From: Ilyomonas sp965199845
GTDB taxonomy: Bacteria > Bacteroidota > Bacteroidia > Chitinophagales > Chitinophagaceae
Length of the DNA: 64,000 nucleotides
Direction: 5' to 3'
Assembly (NCBI GenBank): GCA_965199845.1
Contig: CBDATZ010000017.1
Location: 104,848 to 168,847, forward strand
Each line of letters begins with the position of its first letter. The first letter of the stretch is position 1. Shown piece by piece: positions 34,993 to 42,242 of this stretch. The translations under genes and the position numbers were made by a program. The notes beneath the pieces were generated by a model. The model was not told the origin of the DNA and did no database searches. It saw only the letters and a program-made list of their open reading frames with translations.

Positions 34993-35005
34993 TTGCCGGT
35001 ATTCT
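34993..35005 (+). repeat. 13-bp direct repeat, right copy
   Basis: TTGCCGGTATTCT, identical to 30582-30594. The SMR reading frame continues from it (GCC GGT ATT CTG GAA). Confidence 0.9.
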
Positions 35006-35297
35006 GGAAATTGGTTTCAGTATTTCGTTAGCTAAATTGAAAGACACAACCGGCTGGTTATTTACTGCCTAGACGGCTTCCTTTTTCTTCTTTCTTTTTG
35101 TTAGTTTATGGCTGATGTATAAAGCGGTTGAAACCATTCCTGTAGGAACTGCTTATGCTGTGTGGACAGGCATTGGCAGCGTAGGAACGGTGATTGTCGG
35201 CATTCTCTTTTTTAAAGAACCGGCTGATTTCTGGCGGTTGTTTTTTATCTGTACTTTGATTCTTTCTTTGATTGGTTTGAAGCTGGTTTCGGATTAA
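34993..35297 (+). pseudogene. SMR (SugE/EmrE-like) transporter gene, 3' fragment
   Basis: After the repeat the frame reads IAGILEIGFSISLAKLKDT, the rest of helix 1 with its membrane-embedded Glu, then an in-frame TAG around 35070 (GCC TAG ACG). The SMR pattern resumes with helices up to TIPVGTAYAVWTGIGSVGTV (the SMR core) and LIGLKLVSD at the TAA. Joined to 30560-30594 it gives a protein of about 105 residues, normal for SMR, apart from the TAG. Insertion and nonsense codon together make the gene a pseudogene; the TAG suggests decay since the insertion. Confidence 0.82.
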
Positions 35298-35303
35298 TTT
35301 TTT

Positions 35304-35415
35304 GCCACAAAGGCAGGAAGACACAAAGTTTTCTAAGTACAATCTTCTTGTGGCTTTCATTATAGATAGAAAGTAAAATCAATCTTTTCTCTTAATTTCT
35401 TTGCGCCTTTGCGGC
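35304..35415. repeat. inverted repeat of the CCACAAAGGC family
   Basis: The word GCCACAAAGGC...ACACAAAG at 35304-35328 is mirrored by CTTTGCGCCTTTGCGGC at 35399-35415, between the SMR remnant and the glutamine cyclotransferase gene. It is similar in style to the repeat at 28752. Confidence 0.5.
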
Positions 35416-35420
35416 TAATA

Positions 35421-36236
35421 TCAATTCAATTTAATCTCAAATAAAGACGGCCAGTTTTTACCTGTAATATAAAAACTGTTTTTTGCTGAATCATAAGCGA
35501 TGCCGTTCAAAACTTTTTCGCGGTTTTCCGGGTTCGATTCATCAATCGGTTTCCCGGCTTGCGTTAAAATATTACCCACATTAATTACGCCTTCCACTTT
35601 TCCCGTTTGTAAATTAATTTTAATGATTTTTTGCTCGTGCCACACGTTGGCATATACATAACCATTCACATATTCTAACTCATTAATGCTGCTTACAGGT
35701 CCGTAGTTATCACTGATACCAAGTGTGTTTTTTAATTGAAAATTATCCGGATTTATAAAATATAAATTGCTGCTGCCGGTGCTGATGATGAGTTGTTTTC
35801 CATCCGTCGTCATGCCCCAGCCTTCATAAGGAAAATTAAATTCCTGCTGCTTTTTAAACGTTGCCAGGTCATACACGTATGCTTTATGATTCTGATAAGT
35901 AAGCTGGTAAATTTTATCGCCAATAATGGCAATGCCTTCACCAAAATCTGTGACGGGCAAATCAACTTTTTCTTCTTGTTTGCCAGTGGCTAAATCTGTT
36001 TTTACAAGACGGCTTTGTCCTTCTTCTCCTGTGCTTTCATACAAAGCATTATTATACCAGATTAAGCCTTCTGTAAAGTTGGAAGTATCGTGCGGATATT
36101 CTTTTACCATACGAAATGAAAGCGTTGACGGAGCCGGATTGTTAGCATCTTCAACAGTGGTATTGGAATTCTTTTTATCGTTATTGTTACAGGCAAATAA
36201 AGAAAGGGAAATGAAAGCGACAATTATTTTTTTCAT
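35421..36236 (-). CDS. glutaminyl-peptide cyclotransferase family lipoprotein
   Basis: A 271-residue protein starting at ATG 36236; the frame to 36269 adds an implausible tail. The signal peptide ends in a lipobox-like SLFACNNN, so it is probably a lipoprotein. The body matches the beta-propeller glutamine cyclotransferase family: TEGLIWYNNALYESTGEEGQ, DFGEGIAIIGDKIYQLTYQN, YEGWGMTTDGKQLIISTGSS, ISSINELEYV-like VSSINELEYVNGYVYANVW, and the C-terminal NGIAYDSAKNSFYITGKNWP. It forms pyroglutamate at N-terminal Gln of exported proteins. Followed by a repeat region; monocistronic. Confidence 0.88.
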   Translation of the reverse strand: MKKIIVAFISLSLFACNNNDKKNSNTTVEDANNPAPSTLSFRMVKEYPHDTSNFTEGLIWYNNALYESTGEEGQSRLVKTDLATGKQEEKVDLPVTDFGEGIAIIGDKIYQLTYQNHKAYVYDLATFKKQQEFNFPYEGWGMTTDGKQLIISTGSSNLYFINPDNFQLKNTLGISDNYGPVSSINELEYVNGYVYANVWHEQKIIKINLQTGKVEGVINVGNILTQAGKPIDESNPENREKVLNGIAYDSAKNSFYITGKNWPSLFEIKLN

Positions 36237-36294
36237 ACTAAAACGAATGGAGCAAAAGTAACGGCACAAAGTGTAACGTATTGTTGAAAAAACG

Positions 36295-36714
36295 TTACTT
36301 CATTTTCACCTGCGCAAAATACGGATGATCCGGATTTACAATCAATTCCTGACGCAACGGATGAATAAAAACGTCCATTTCTTCTAACGGAATAGCGCCC
36401 AGCAACACTTCGCTATCGCCGGGCAACACTATTGCACTACAACTACAACGACGGTTTTTAAAGTGCAGTTCCACCGGTGCTACTACTTCACATTCAATGA
36501 TGGAACCATCCGCCATTTGCGCTTTTTTTGTTTCCATTACCGGCAATTGCAGTTGCTCCTGAATATTTTCATTAATGGCAAGCATGTAACTTCCGGTATC
36601 AACCAACGCTGTTACACACATTCTTTTTATTTCTTCGTCACTAATATAATTGCGTCTTGAAAGAGCTAAATCATCGCCGTTTATCAATTCTATTTCTGCA
36701 TATACCAAACCCAT
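36295..36714 (-). CDS. clan AA (retropepsin-like) aspartic protease family protein
   Basis: A 139-residue single-domain protein with the catalytic triad motif ALVDTGSYMLAI and the second conserved block VLLGAIPLEEMDVFIHP (Leu-Leu-Gly typical of retropepsin-like clan AA). As a single domain it would act as a homodimer. No signal peptide, so cytoplasmic. Substrate unknown; such genes are common in Bacteroidota and cyanobacteria. Isolated, on the minus strand. Confidence 0.8.
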   Translation of the reverse strand: MGLVYAEIELINGDDLALSRRNYISDEEIKRMCVTALVDTGSYMLAINENIQEQLQLPVMETKKAQMADGSIIECEVVAPVELHFKNRRCSCSAIVLPGDSEVLLGAIPLEEMDVFIHPLRQELIVNPDHPYFAQVKMK

Positions 36715-36774
36715 GTTTTTTGATTTAAAGGGTATAAAAATAATTTCTAACAGTTTGAAAGATACAGATAATCT

Positions 36775-37722
36775 TCACTCTTTTATCTCTTTCATCTTTT
36801 CCTGCGCTGCTAAGTAAGCAATGCTCAAATTCAGTTCATACCCAATTAATAACATCATAGAATTTAAGAAAATCAAAAGCATCAGGATAATTAAAGACCC
36901 GATTGTGCCATACACTTTGCTATAAGTCGAAATATTTTGCGCCCAATACGAAAATAAACCGGTAATGGTAATCATCAATACAGAAGCCATTACGGCGCCA
37001 GGCGTAAACAACTTGCCTTTTGTTACGGCGGTTGGCGCGTATTTATAAAGATAACCAATGGTATAAATAAATAAAAACAGGATGATCAGCCAGCGCGAAT
37101 TTTGAATTAAATTAATAACAGCCGGGTTTTTAATATTTGTCCAGCGCATGATTTTTGTAAAGATATAACCCTGACCAACAGAGATTAAAATGGTTCCGAT
37201 AAGCAAACTGATTAACGTGCTGATAAGTCGTATAGCGCGTAATCGTTTCTTAATAAAATTTGTTTTTCTTTTTTCTACAACCGATCTGTCAAATGCCCGT
37301 ATAATACCCATCATAGCATTGGATGAAGTAAACACAACAAGCAAAAAACCGATGGATAACAAACCGGATGTTTTCTTATTAAAGAAGTCATTCAGAAACT
37401 GCGTTAATATTTGTTGTGTATCGCTATTGGGTGTAAAATCTTTAACAAAAATCAGCAGCTGATCATACACTTGTCTTGAGCCAGGAACGAATGGAACCAA
37501 TATACACAGGAACAGCGTAATAGCCGGAATAGCTGTAATGATGTTGAATGAAATAGCCGCGGCACGAATATTAAGTCCATGCCGGTTTATTTGTACCATC
37601 AGCGCATTAAATACATCGTATATAGCAAGACCTTTGAAGCCGGGCAAAGTAGCTTTCTTGCTAAAAGCACGTATGCCGCTGATAGGCGAAGAAGTAACTA
37701 ACAGGCGCTCTATCTTGGTCAT
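36775..37722 (-). CDS. YihY/BrkB-family inner-membrane protein
   Basis: A 315-residue protein with six predicted membrane spans. The family pattern includes ISFNIITAIPAITLFLCILVP after the first helix, LLSIGFLLVVFTSSNAMMG, the central YKYAPTAVTKGKLFTPGAVM, and YGTIGSLIILMLLIFLNSMM. YihY proteins are widespread and often misnamed ribonuclease BN; biochemical function is unsettled. It lies 6 bases downstream of mltG on the same strand, so it is probably part of one envelope operon. Confidence 0.9.
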   Translation of the reverse strand: MTKIERLLVTSSPISGIRAFSKKATLPGFKGLAIYDVFNALMVQINRHGLNIRAAAISFNIITAIPAITLFLCILVPFVPGSRQVYDQLLIFVKDFTPNSDTQQILTQFLNDFFNKKTSGLLSIGFLLVVFTSSNAMMGIIRAFDRSVVEKRKTNFIKKRLRAIRLISTLISLLIGTILISVGQGYIFTKIMRWTNIKNPAVINLIQNSRWLIILFLFIYTIGYLYKYAPTAVTKGKLFTPGAVMASVLMITITGLFSYWAQNISTYSKVYGTIGSLIILMLLIFLNSMMLLIGYELNLSIAYLAAQEKMKEIKE

Positions 37723-37728
37723 AAATTG

Positions 37729-38760
37729 TTATTTCGTAAGGCGGCTTTGTATTAACGAATCCAATGCCTGCTGATACAGCTTTGCGTATTGCTGGTGCTC
37801 GGCATAATTCGTACTGAAATGATGATAACCGCTGAAATCGCTTTTCGCTACAAAGAAAAGATAATCTGTTTTCGGAGCGTTTAATACGGCATCAATTGTT
37901 TTCGCCGAAGGCGTACAAATCGGTCCGGGCGGCAAGCCCTTATTTCTGTATGTATTGTAAGGCGAAACCACGTTTAAATGTCCGTATAAAATACGTTTTA
38001 AACTAAAGTCTTTTAAGGCAAATTTGATTGTCGGGTCGGCGCCCAATGGTTCACCTTTATGAAACCGGTTGATATATACACTGGCAATATTTCCCTTCTC
38101 GTCATTTTTATTCGTTTCTTCTTCCACAATAGAAGCAATGGTTGCTATTTGAAGCGGCGTAAAACCTTCGGCGTCTGCTTTCTGAAGACGATTGTTTTCT
38201 GCCCAGAATTTATCCCGCTCATCTTCCAGTCTTCTCATGATTTTTGAGAGCGATGTGTTCCAGTAAATAATATAAGTGTCTGGTATTACCAGCGTCATCA
38301 GCGTATTTGTATCAACGCCTGATTGCTGCAACGAATCGTTACTTGTAAAATAAAGCAATGCATGAACAGAATCGGTTGAAAAATTTTTACCTATCAGTTT
38401 TGCAAAATCACCGGCAGTGCGAAGTTTGTTAATCACCAATCTTGCCGGCGATTGGTTGTTGTTGCGAAGCGTTCTTACAATGTCTAACAGGCTTTGTCCT
38501 TTTTTAATTTCAAAGCGTCCCGGCTTTAATCTCTGCCACACATCAAACTGATTTGCCAGTACATTAAACCACCATACGTTGCTGATATAATTACTGTCTT
38601 TCAGTTGTTGCTGTGTTTGCTCTTTTACCGGCTTTGTATTGTACACCAATACATATTTTTGTTTTGATGAAAACAACGTAGCGCTGCCAAACGTAATCCA
38701 GGCAATATACAGAACGGCAAGCAATACAATAACGACAATCGAAACGATAATTTTTTTCAT
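37729..38760 (-). CDS. mltG: endolytic murein transglycosylase MltG
   Basis: A 343-residue protein with an N-terminal membrane anchor (residues ~3-22) and the MltG/YceG catalytic domain. The catalytic Glu lies in ATIASIVEEETN; other blocks are VYINRFHKGEPLGADPTIKF, SPYNTYRNKGLPPGPICTP and YLFFVAKSDFSGYHHFSTNY. It cleaves nascent glycan strands and probably ends their polymerisation. Length and blocks match the family. Adjacent yihY-like gene, 6 bases downstream. Confidence 0.93.
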   Translation of the reverse strand: MKKIIVSIVVIVLLAVLYIAWITFGSATLFSSKQKYVLVYNTKPVKEQTQQQLKDSNYISNVWWFNVLANQFDVWQRLKPGRFEIKKGQSLLDIVRTLRNNNQSPARLVINKLRTAGDFAKLIGKNFSTDSVHALLYFTSNDSLQQSGVDTNTLMTLVIPDTYIIYWNTSLSKIMRRLEDERDKFWAENNRLQKADAEGFTPLQIATIASIVEEETNKNDEKGNIASVYINRFHKGEPLGADPTIKFALKDFSLKRILYGHLNVVSPYNTYRNKGLPPGPICTPSAKTIDAVLNAPKTDYLFFVAKSDFSGYHHFSTNYAEHQQYAKLYQQALDSLIQSRLTK

Positions 38761-38849
38761 CCAAAAACATTCTCCAGAGTGAAGATCACAAATTTTTTAT
38801 TCGGTGAAAGAAAGGCTTTTATTTTTAAAAAAGAATGAACAAAGGCTTT

Positions 38850-39281
38850 TTATTTTCTGGGTAAAACAGCAACCGTTAAACGACTTACGCAGGTTAATTT
38901 ACCAGTTTCTTCTTCCCGGATTTGAATATCCCAAACGTGCGTTTGCCTGCCAATATGAAGCGGTTTGCAAGTTGCTGTTACAAAGCCTTCTTTCACGCTG
39001 CGAATATGATTGGCGTTGATTTCCAGCCCGACACATATATTTTCATTTGTATCAATTATAAGTGAGCTGGCTACGCTTCCTACGGTTTCTGCCAGCGCTG
39101 CCGATGCGCCGCCATGCAAAATGCCATACGGTTGTTTTGTGCGATTATCAACCGGCATTTTTGCGCATAAAAAATCGTCACCGATTTCTGTAAAAACAAT
39201 TCCCAAATGAGCGCTTAATGTATTGGCATCGCGGTTCTCAAAATCGGCAATTGTAATATCTTTTTTAAACCAGATAAACAT
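38850..39281 (-). CDS. PaaI-type hotdog thioesterase
   Basis: A 143-residue hotdog-fold protein. The active-site loop HGGASAALAETVGSVASSLI carries the expected catalytic acid and helix; ENRDANTLSAHLGIVFTEIGDDFLCAKMPVD and EINANHIRSVKEGFVTATCKPLHIGR follow the PaaI/YbdB pattern. It hydrolyses acyl- or aryl-CoA thioesters; relatives in the menaquinone pathway act on DHNA-CoA, but no men genes are near. Minus strand, upstream of coaD's AT-rich spacer. Confidence 0.85.
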   Translation of the reverse strand: MFIWFKKDITIADFENRDANTLSAHLGIVFTEIGDDFLCAKMPVDNRTKQPYGILHGGASAALAETVGSVASSLIIDTNENICVGLEINANHIRSVKEGFVTATCKPLHIGRQTHVWDIQIREEETGKLTCVSRLTVAVLPRK

Positions 39282-39288
39282 AAGTTAG

Positions 39289-39310
39289 AATTATGAATGA
39301 TGAATTATGA
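39289..39310 (+). repeat. AATTATGAATGATG word repeat, copy 1
   Basis: A short AT-rich word (AATTATGAATGATGAATTAT) in the spacer between coaD and the thioesterase gene, closely matching 39841-39868 in the next spacer. Confidence 0.5.
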
Positions 39311-39353
39311 TATTATGGTAAATAAGATGACCTAACATAAATCATCATTGTAA

Positions 39354-39833
39354 TTATTTTCCAGCCTGGCTGATGGAAGTTCTTACGGGTTCGGGTAAAA
39401 ACATACCAGCGTTTGCGCCGTGCCTGATAATATCTCTCACTAATGTTGACGCAACGGAAGTGTATTGCGGAGAGCAGGTGAGAAATATCGTTTCAATATT
39501 TATATCAAGACTGCGGTTCATATCAGCAATTACTTTCTCGTACTCAAAATCGCTTACATAACGAATGCCTCGTAAGATGTAAGTGGCGCCGATACTTTTA
39601 CAACATTCCACCGTAAGACCTTCATAAATCAGGGAATCTACACGAGGCTCATCTTTATAAATTTCTTTCAGCCATTGCAATCGTTGTTCATCGCTGAACA
39701 TAGGTTGCTTGTTTGCATTTTTACCAATGCCGATGTATAATTTATCAAAGAGGTCAAGGCTTCTGTTAATAATATCCGTATGCCCTAATGTAACGGGATC
39801 AAACGTGCCGGGAAACAAAGCAATTCGGGACAT
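39354..39833 (-). CDS. coaD: pantetheine-phosphate adenylyltransferase (CoaD)
   Basis: A 159-residue nucleotidyltransferase with the signature FPGTFDPVTLGHTDII, including the T/HxGH ATP-binding site, and the C-terminal SVASTLVRDIIRHGAN block equivalent to the ISSTxVR motif. It makes dephospho-CoA from 4'-phosphopantetheine and ATP in the fourth step of CoA synthesis. Length and motifs are canonical. Flanked by AT-rich word repeats on both sides. Confidence 0.96.
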   Translation of the reverse strand: MSRIALFPGTFDPVTLGHTDIINRSLDLFDKLYIGIGKNANKQPMFSDEQRLQWLKEIYKDEPRVDSLIYEGLTVECCKSIGATYILRGIRYVSDFEYEKVIADMNRSLDINIETIFLTCSPQYTSVASTLVRDIIRHGANAGMFLPEPVRTSISQAGK

Positions 39834-39840
39834 ACAATTT

Positions 39841-39868
39841 AATTATGAATTATGAATGATGAGTTATA
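39841..39868 (+). repeat. AATTATGAATGATG word repeat, copy 2
   Basis: AATTATGAATTATGAATGAT followed by GAGTTATA in the spacer between pyrB and coaD; shares the word with 39289-39310. Confidence 0.5.
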
Positions 39869-39940
39869 AATGTGTTGTATTGAATACAAGTTTTCGCAGT
39901 ATTTACATAATACTTACTACCTGATACATAATACTTAATC

Positions 39941-40870
39941 TTAGTTCTCTCTTCCGGCTAATAAATACAAGGCTGCCATTCGTACGGCTACGCCGTTTTC
40001 AACCTGGTTTAAGATAATTGAATGCGAACCATCAGCTACATCGCTGTCTAATTCTACACCGCGATTGATTGGTCCGGGGTGCATAATCACAATATCTTTA
40101 TTTACTTCATCCAGCAATTTTTTACTTATACCATACGCCAGGTTGTATTCGCGCAGCGAAGAAAAAAGAGGCTGATTTTGTCGCTCTAACTGAATGCGAA
40201 GCACATTGGCGACATCGCACCATTGCAAAGCTTTTTTTACGCTGTATTCTACCTGAATTCCAAACGCTTCTTTTATATATTTGGGTATCAATGTCGGCGG
40301 GCCGGCAACCATTACTTCGGCGCCCATTTTCGTTAGTAAATAAATATTGCTTAATGCCACGCGGCTGTGCATAATATCACCAATAATTGCCACTTTCAAT
40401 CCTTCCAAACTCCGGTTCAGTCTTTCCTGCATCGAAAACGCATCCAGCAAAGCTTGTGTGGGATGTTCATTAATGCCATCACCGGCATTGATAATCGCTG
40501 CGGGAATATGCTTTGCCAAAAAATGCGGCGCACCGCTCGCGCTGTGTCGCATTACCACCATATCAACCTTCATACTAAGGATGTTGTTCACTGTATCCAG
40601 CAACGTTTCACCTTTGGAAACGGAAGACGCCGAAGCTGTGAAATTGAGCGTATCGGCCGACAATCTTTTCTCCGCTAATTCAAACGAAATGCGTGTGCGT
40701 GTTGAGTTTTCGAAAAAGAGATTAACAATGGTAATATCGCGCAGCGAGGGAACTTTCTTTACGGGTCTTTGTAAAACTTCTTTGAAGCGGGCGGCGGTAG
40801 AAAGAATCAAGCCGATATCTTCTTTCGTAAGATCTTTAATGCCCAACAGGTGTGGCGTAGATAGTTTCAT
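39941..40870 (-). CDS. pyrB: aspartate carbamoyltransferase catalytic subunit
   Basis: A 309-residue ATCase starting at ATG 40870; the frame extends to 40924 through repeat-rich sequence. The carbamoyl-phosphate motif is FENSTRTRISFE, followed by HPTQALLDAF, the aspartate-binding region and MHPGPINRGVEL. It condenses carbamoyl phosphate with aspartate in pyrimidine synthesis. pyrR lies upstream on the same strand but is separated from it by the four-helix-bundle cassette and its flanking arrays, an unusual interruption. PyrR presumably still regulates this region, although leader structure was not resolved. Confidence 0.95.
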   Translation of the reverse strand: MKLSTPHLLGIKDLTKEDIGLILSTAARFKEVLQRPVKKVPSLRDITIVNLFFENSTRTRISFELAEKRLSADTLNFTASASSVSKGETLLDTVNNILSMKVDMVVMRHSASGAPHFLAKHIPAAIINAGDGINEHPTQALLDAFSMQERLNRSLEGLKVAIIGDIMHSRVALSNIYLLTKMGAEVMVAGPPTLIPKYIKEAFGIQVEYSVKKALQWCDVANVLRIQLERQNQPLFSSLREYNLAYGISKKLLDEVNKDIVIMHPGPINRGVELDSDVADGSHSIILNQVENGVAVRMAALYLLAGREN

Positions 40871-40907
40871 TAAAAAGCAAAAGTAAAAGAAACAGGAATA
40901 CGAGGTG

Positions 40908-41050
40908 CAAGAAACAAGAGACAAGGTTCAAGATTAAGAATACAAGTAACAAGAGACAAGGTTCAAGATTAAGAATACAAGTAACAAGAGACAAGAATCA
41001 AGAGACAAGGAACAAGAATATAAGTTTCAAGAATACAAGAATCAAGAAAA
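40908..41050. repeat. purine-rich ACAAGAGACAAGG array, left of the S23 gene
   Basis: A degenerate array of CAAGA / GAGACAAGG words. It includes two perfect tandem 35-bp copies (40914-40948, 40949-40983) and a third partial copy. It begins 37 bases upstream of the pyrB start and ends next to the S23 stop at 41054. Confidence 0.85.
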
Positions 41051-41053
41051 TAA

Positions 41054-41398
41054 TTACTGAAGTTTATTGATGATGGCAGATAATATTTTTCTGATTTGTT
41101 CAGCTTCGTTGATGAGTAATAAACGTTTTGCGGAAAGTTGTATATTGTTATAAGTAAGAATAAGTTTCAGCCAGTAAATACTTTCTTTTGCTTCGCGACG
41201 AGAAATTTTTAATTTCATTTTTTCATCTGCTAATCCAAGACTATCAGAAGCTTCCAAATAATTTGCGCCAACAGAAGCACTTGAGCGAATCAATTGCTTT
41301 ATATATTCCGTATTAACTACGTCCGATTTCAGCAGTAAACACCAATCTCTCACCTCTTCAGAAAACTTTAAAAAGCGTTCTTCTAATTGCTGAGACAT
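41054..41398 (-). CDS. four-helix-bundle protein (S23/IVP family)
   Basis: A 114-residue all-helical protein of the 23S-rRNA intervening-sequence (S23, TIGR02436) family. Typical segments are SASVGANYLEASDSLGLADEKMKLKISRREAKESIYWL with the conserved RxEAKES-like helix. Relatives include the Avd accessory protein of diversity-generating retroelements; most members have no known function, though a basic pentamer that binds nucleic acid is known for Avd. It sits between pyrR and pyrB, flanked by oppositely oriented word arrays, so it looks like a cassette inserted in the pyr operon. Confidence 0.85.
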   Translation of the reverse strand: MSQQLEERFLKFSEEVRDWCLLLKSDVVNTEYIKQLIRSSASVGANYLEASDSLGLADEKMKLKISRREAKESIYWLKLILTYNNIQLSAKRLLLINEAEQIRKILSAIINKLQ

Positions 41399-41480
41399 AC
41401 TTATTTTTCAGAGGGTTAAAAATTGACTTATTGTTTTCTAATGCCTTAACTCTTTTGTCCAGTATTACTTATATCTTAAT

Positions 41481-41571
41481 TCTTGTTTCTTGTATTTCTT
41501 ACATTCTGAATCTTGATTCCTGTATTCTTGTCTCTTGTATTTCTTGATTCTTGTCTCTTGTTCCTTGAATC
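41481..41571. repeat. pyrimidine-rich TCTTGATTCTTG array, right of the S23 gene
   Basis: The + strand reads TCTTGTTTCTTGTATTTC and similar words, the complement of the left array, so the two arrays are inverted with respect to each other. It abuts the pyrR stop (41572-41574). Confidence 0.8.
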
Positions 41572-42093
41572 TTACACCAAAACCACTTCATCCACTTCAC
41601 TTTTCTCCTTCCATTTTACAATTACTTTTTGCGAAGCAAACGTATCAATGGTTCTGCCAACATAATCGGCCTGAATCGGTAATTCGCGGCTAAAACGGCG
41701 GTCAATCAATACGCATAATTTTACTTTGGCAGGTCGCCCGAAAGCCTGCAAAGCATCAAGCGCAGCGCGAATGGTTCTGCCTGTCCACAATACATCGTCT
41801 ATGATAATAACATTTTTATTTTCTATCGTGAAATTAATATCCGTAGAGTTGGCAAAATGCAATTCGCTGCGTACATCATCGCGGTAAAAAGTAATATCTA
41901 ATTTGCCATACAAAATAGAGGATGAAGACACCAGCGAACGCAGCTCATTTACAATGCGATCGCTCAAATAAATGCCACGCGGCTGCAAGCCGATGAGAAC
42001 CGTATTTTTTAATTCCAAATGATTTTCTAATATCTGGTGAGCCAGCCGCTTTACGCTCAAAGCCACCTGCTGACCGGTTAAGATAGATTTCAC
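41572..42093 (-). CDS. pyrR: PyrR-family bifunctional pyr regulator / uracil phosphoribosyltransferase
   Basis: A 173-residue PRTase-fold protein starting at GTG 42093 (VKSILTGQQVALSVKRLAHQ); a longer frame to 42183 adds a non-family hydrophobic tail. The PRPP loop is NVIIIDDVLWTGRTIRAALDAL; GLQPRGIYLSDRI is the second PRTase block. PyrR binds pyr mRNA in many bacteria and makes UMP from uracil and PRPP. The stop directly abuts the word array that separates it from the S23 gene and pyrB. Confidence 0.9.
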   Translation of the reverse strand: MKSILTGQQVALSVKRLAHQILENHLELKNTVLIGLQPRGIYLSDRIVNELRSLVSSSSILYGKLDITFYRDDVRSELHFANSTDINFTIENKNVIIIDDVLWTGRTIRAALDALQAFGRPAKVKLCVLIDRRFSRELPIQADYVGRTIDTFASQKVIVKWKEKSEVDEVVLV

Positions 42094-42242
42094 AGCCGTT
42101 GATTTAAAGCGATAAAAGTAATTGAAAGCTTTGCGCAAAACAATAAACCAGGCGAAACTTGTTTGGTATAAAAACAGCAGCAACCAATTTTTTGCGCTTT
42201 TTTCACAACCACTTTTCTATCTTCAAAAAAAATTTCATACTT

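Noticed and set aside
30560..35297. Transposase or integrase within the insertion
   Set aside because: All sizeable open frames there are explained by transport or enzyme genes; no DDE, tyrosine or serine recombinase motif was seen.
40908..41050. Word array as a CRISPR array
   Set aside because: The tandem copies are adjacent, have no unique spacers of equal length, and no cas gene is near.
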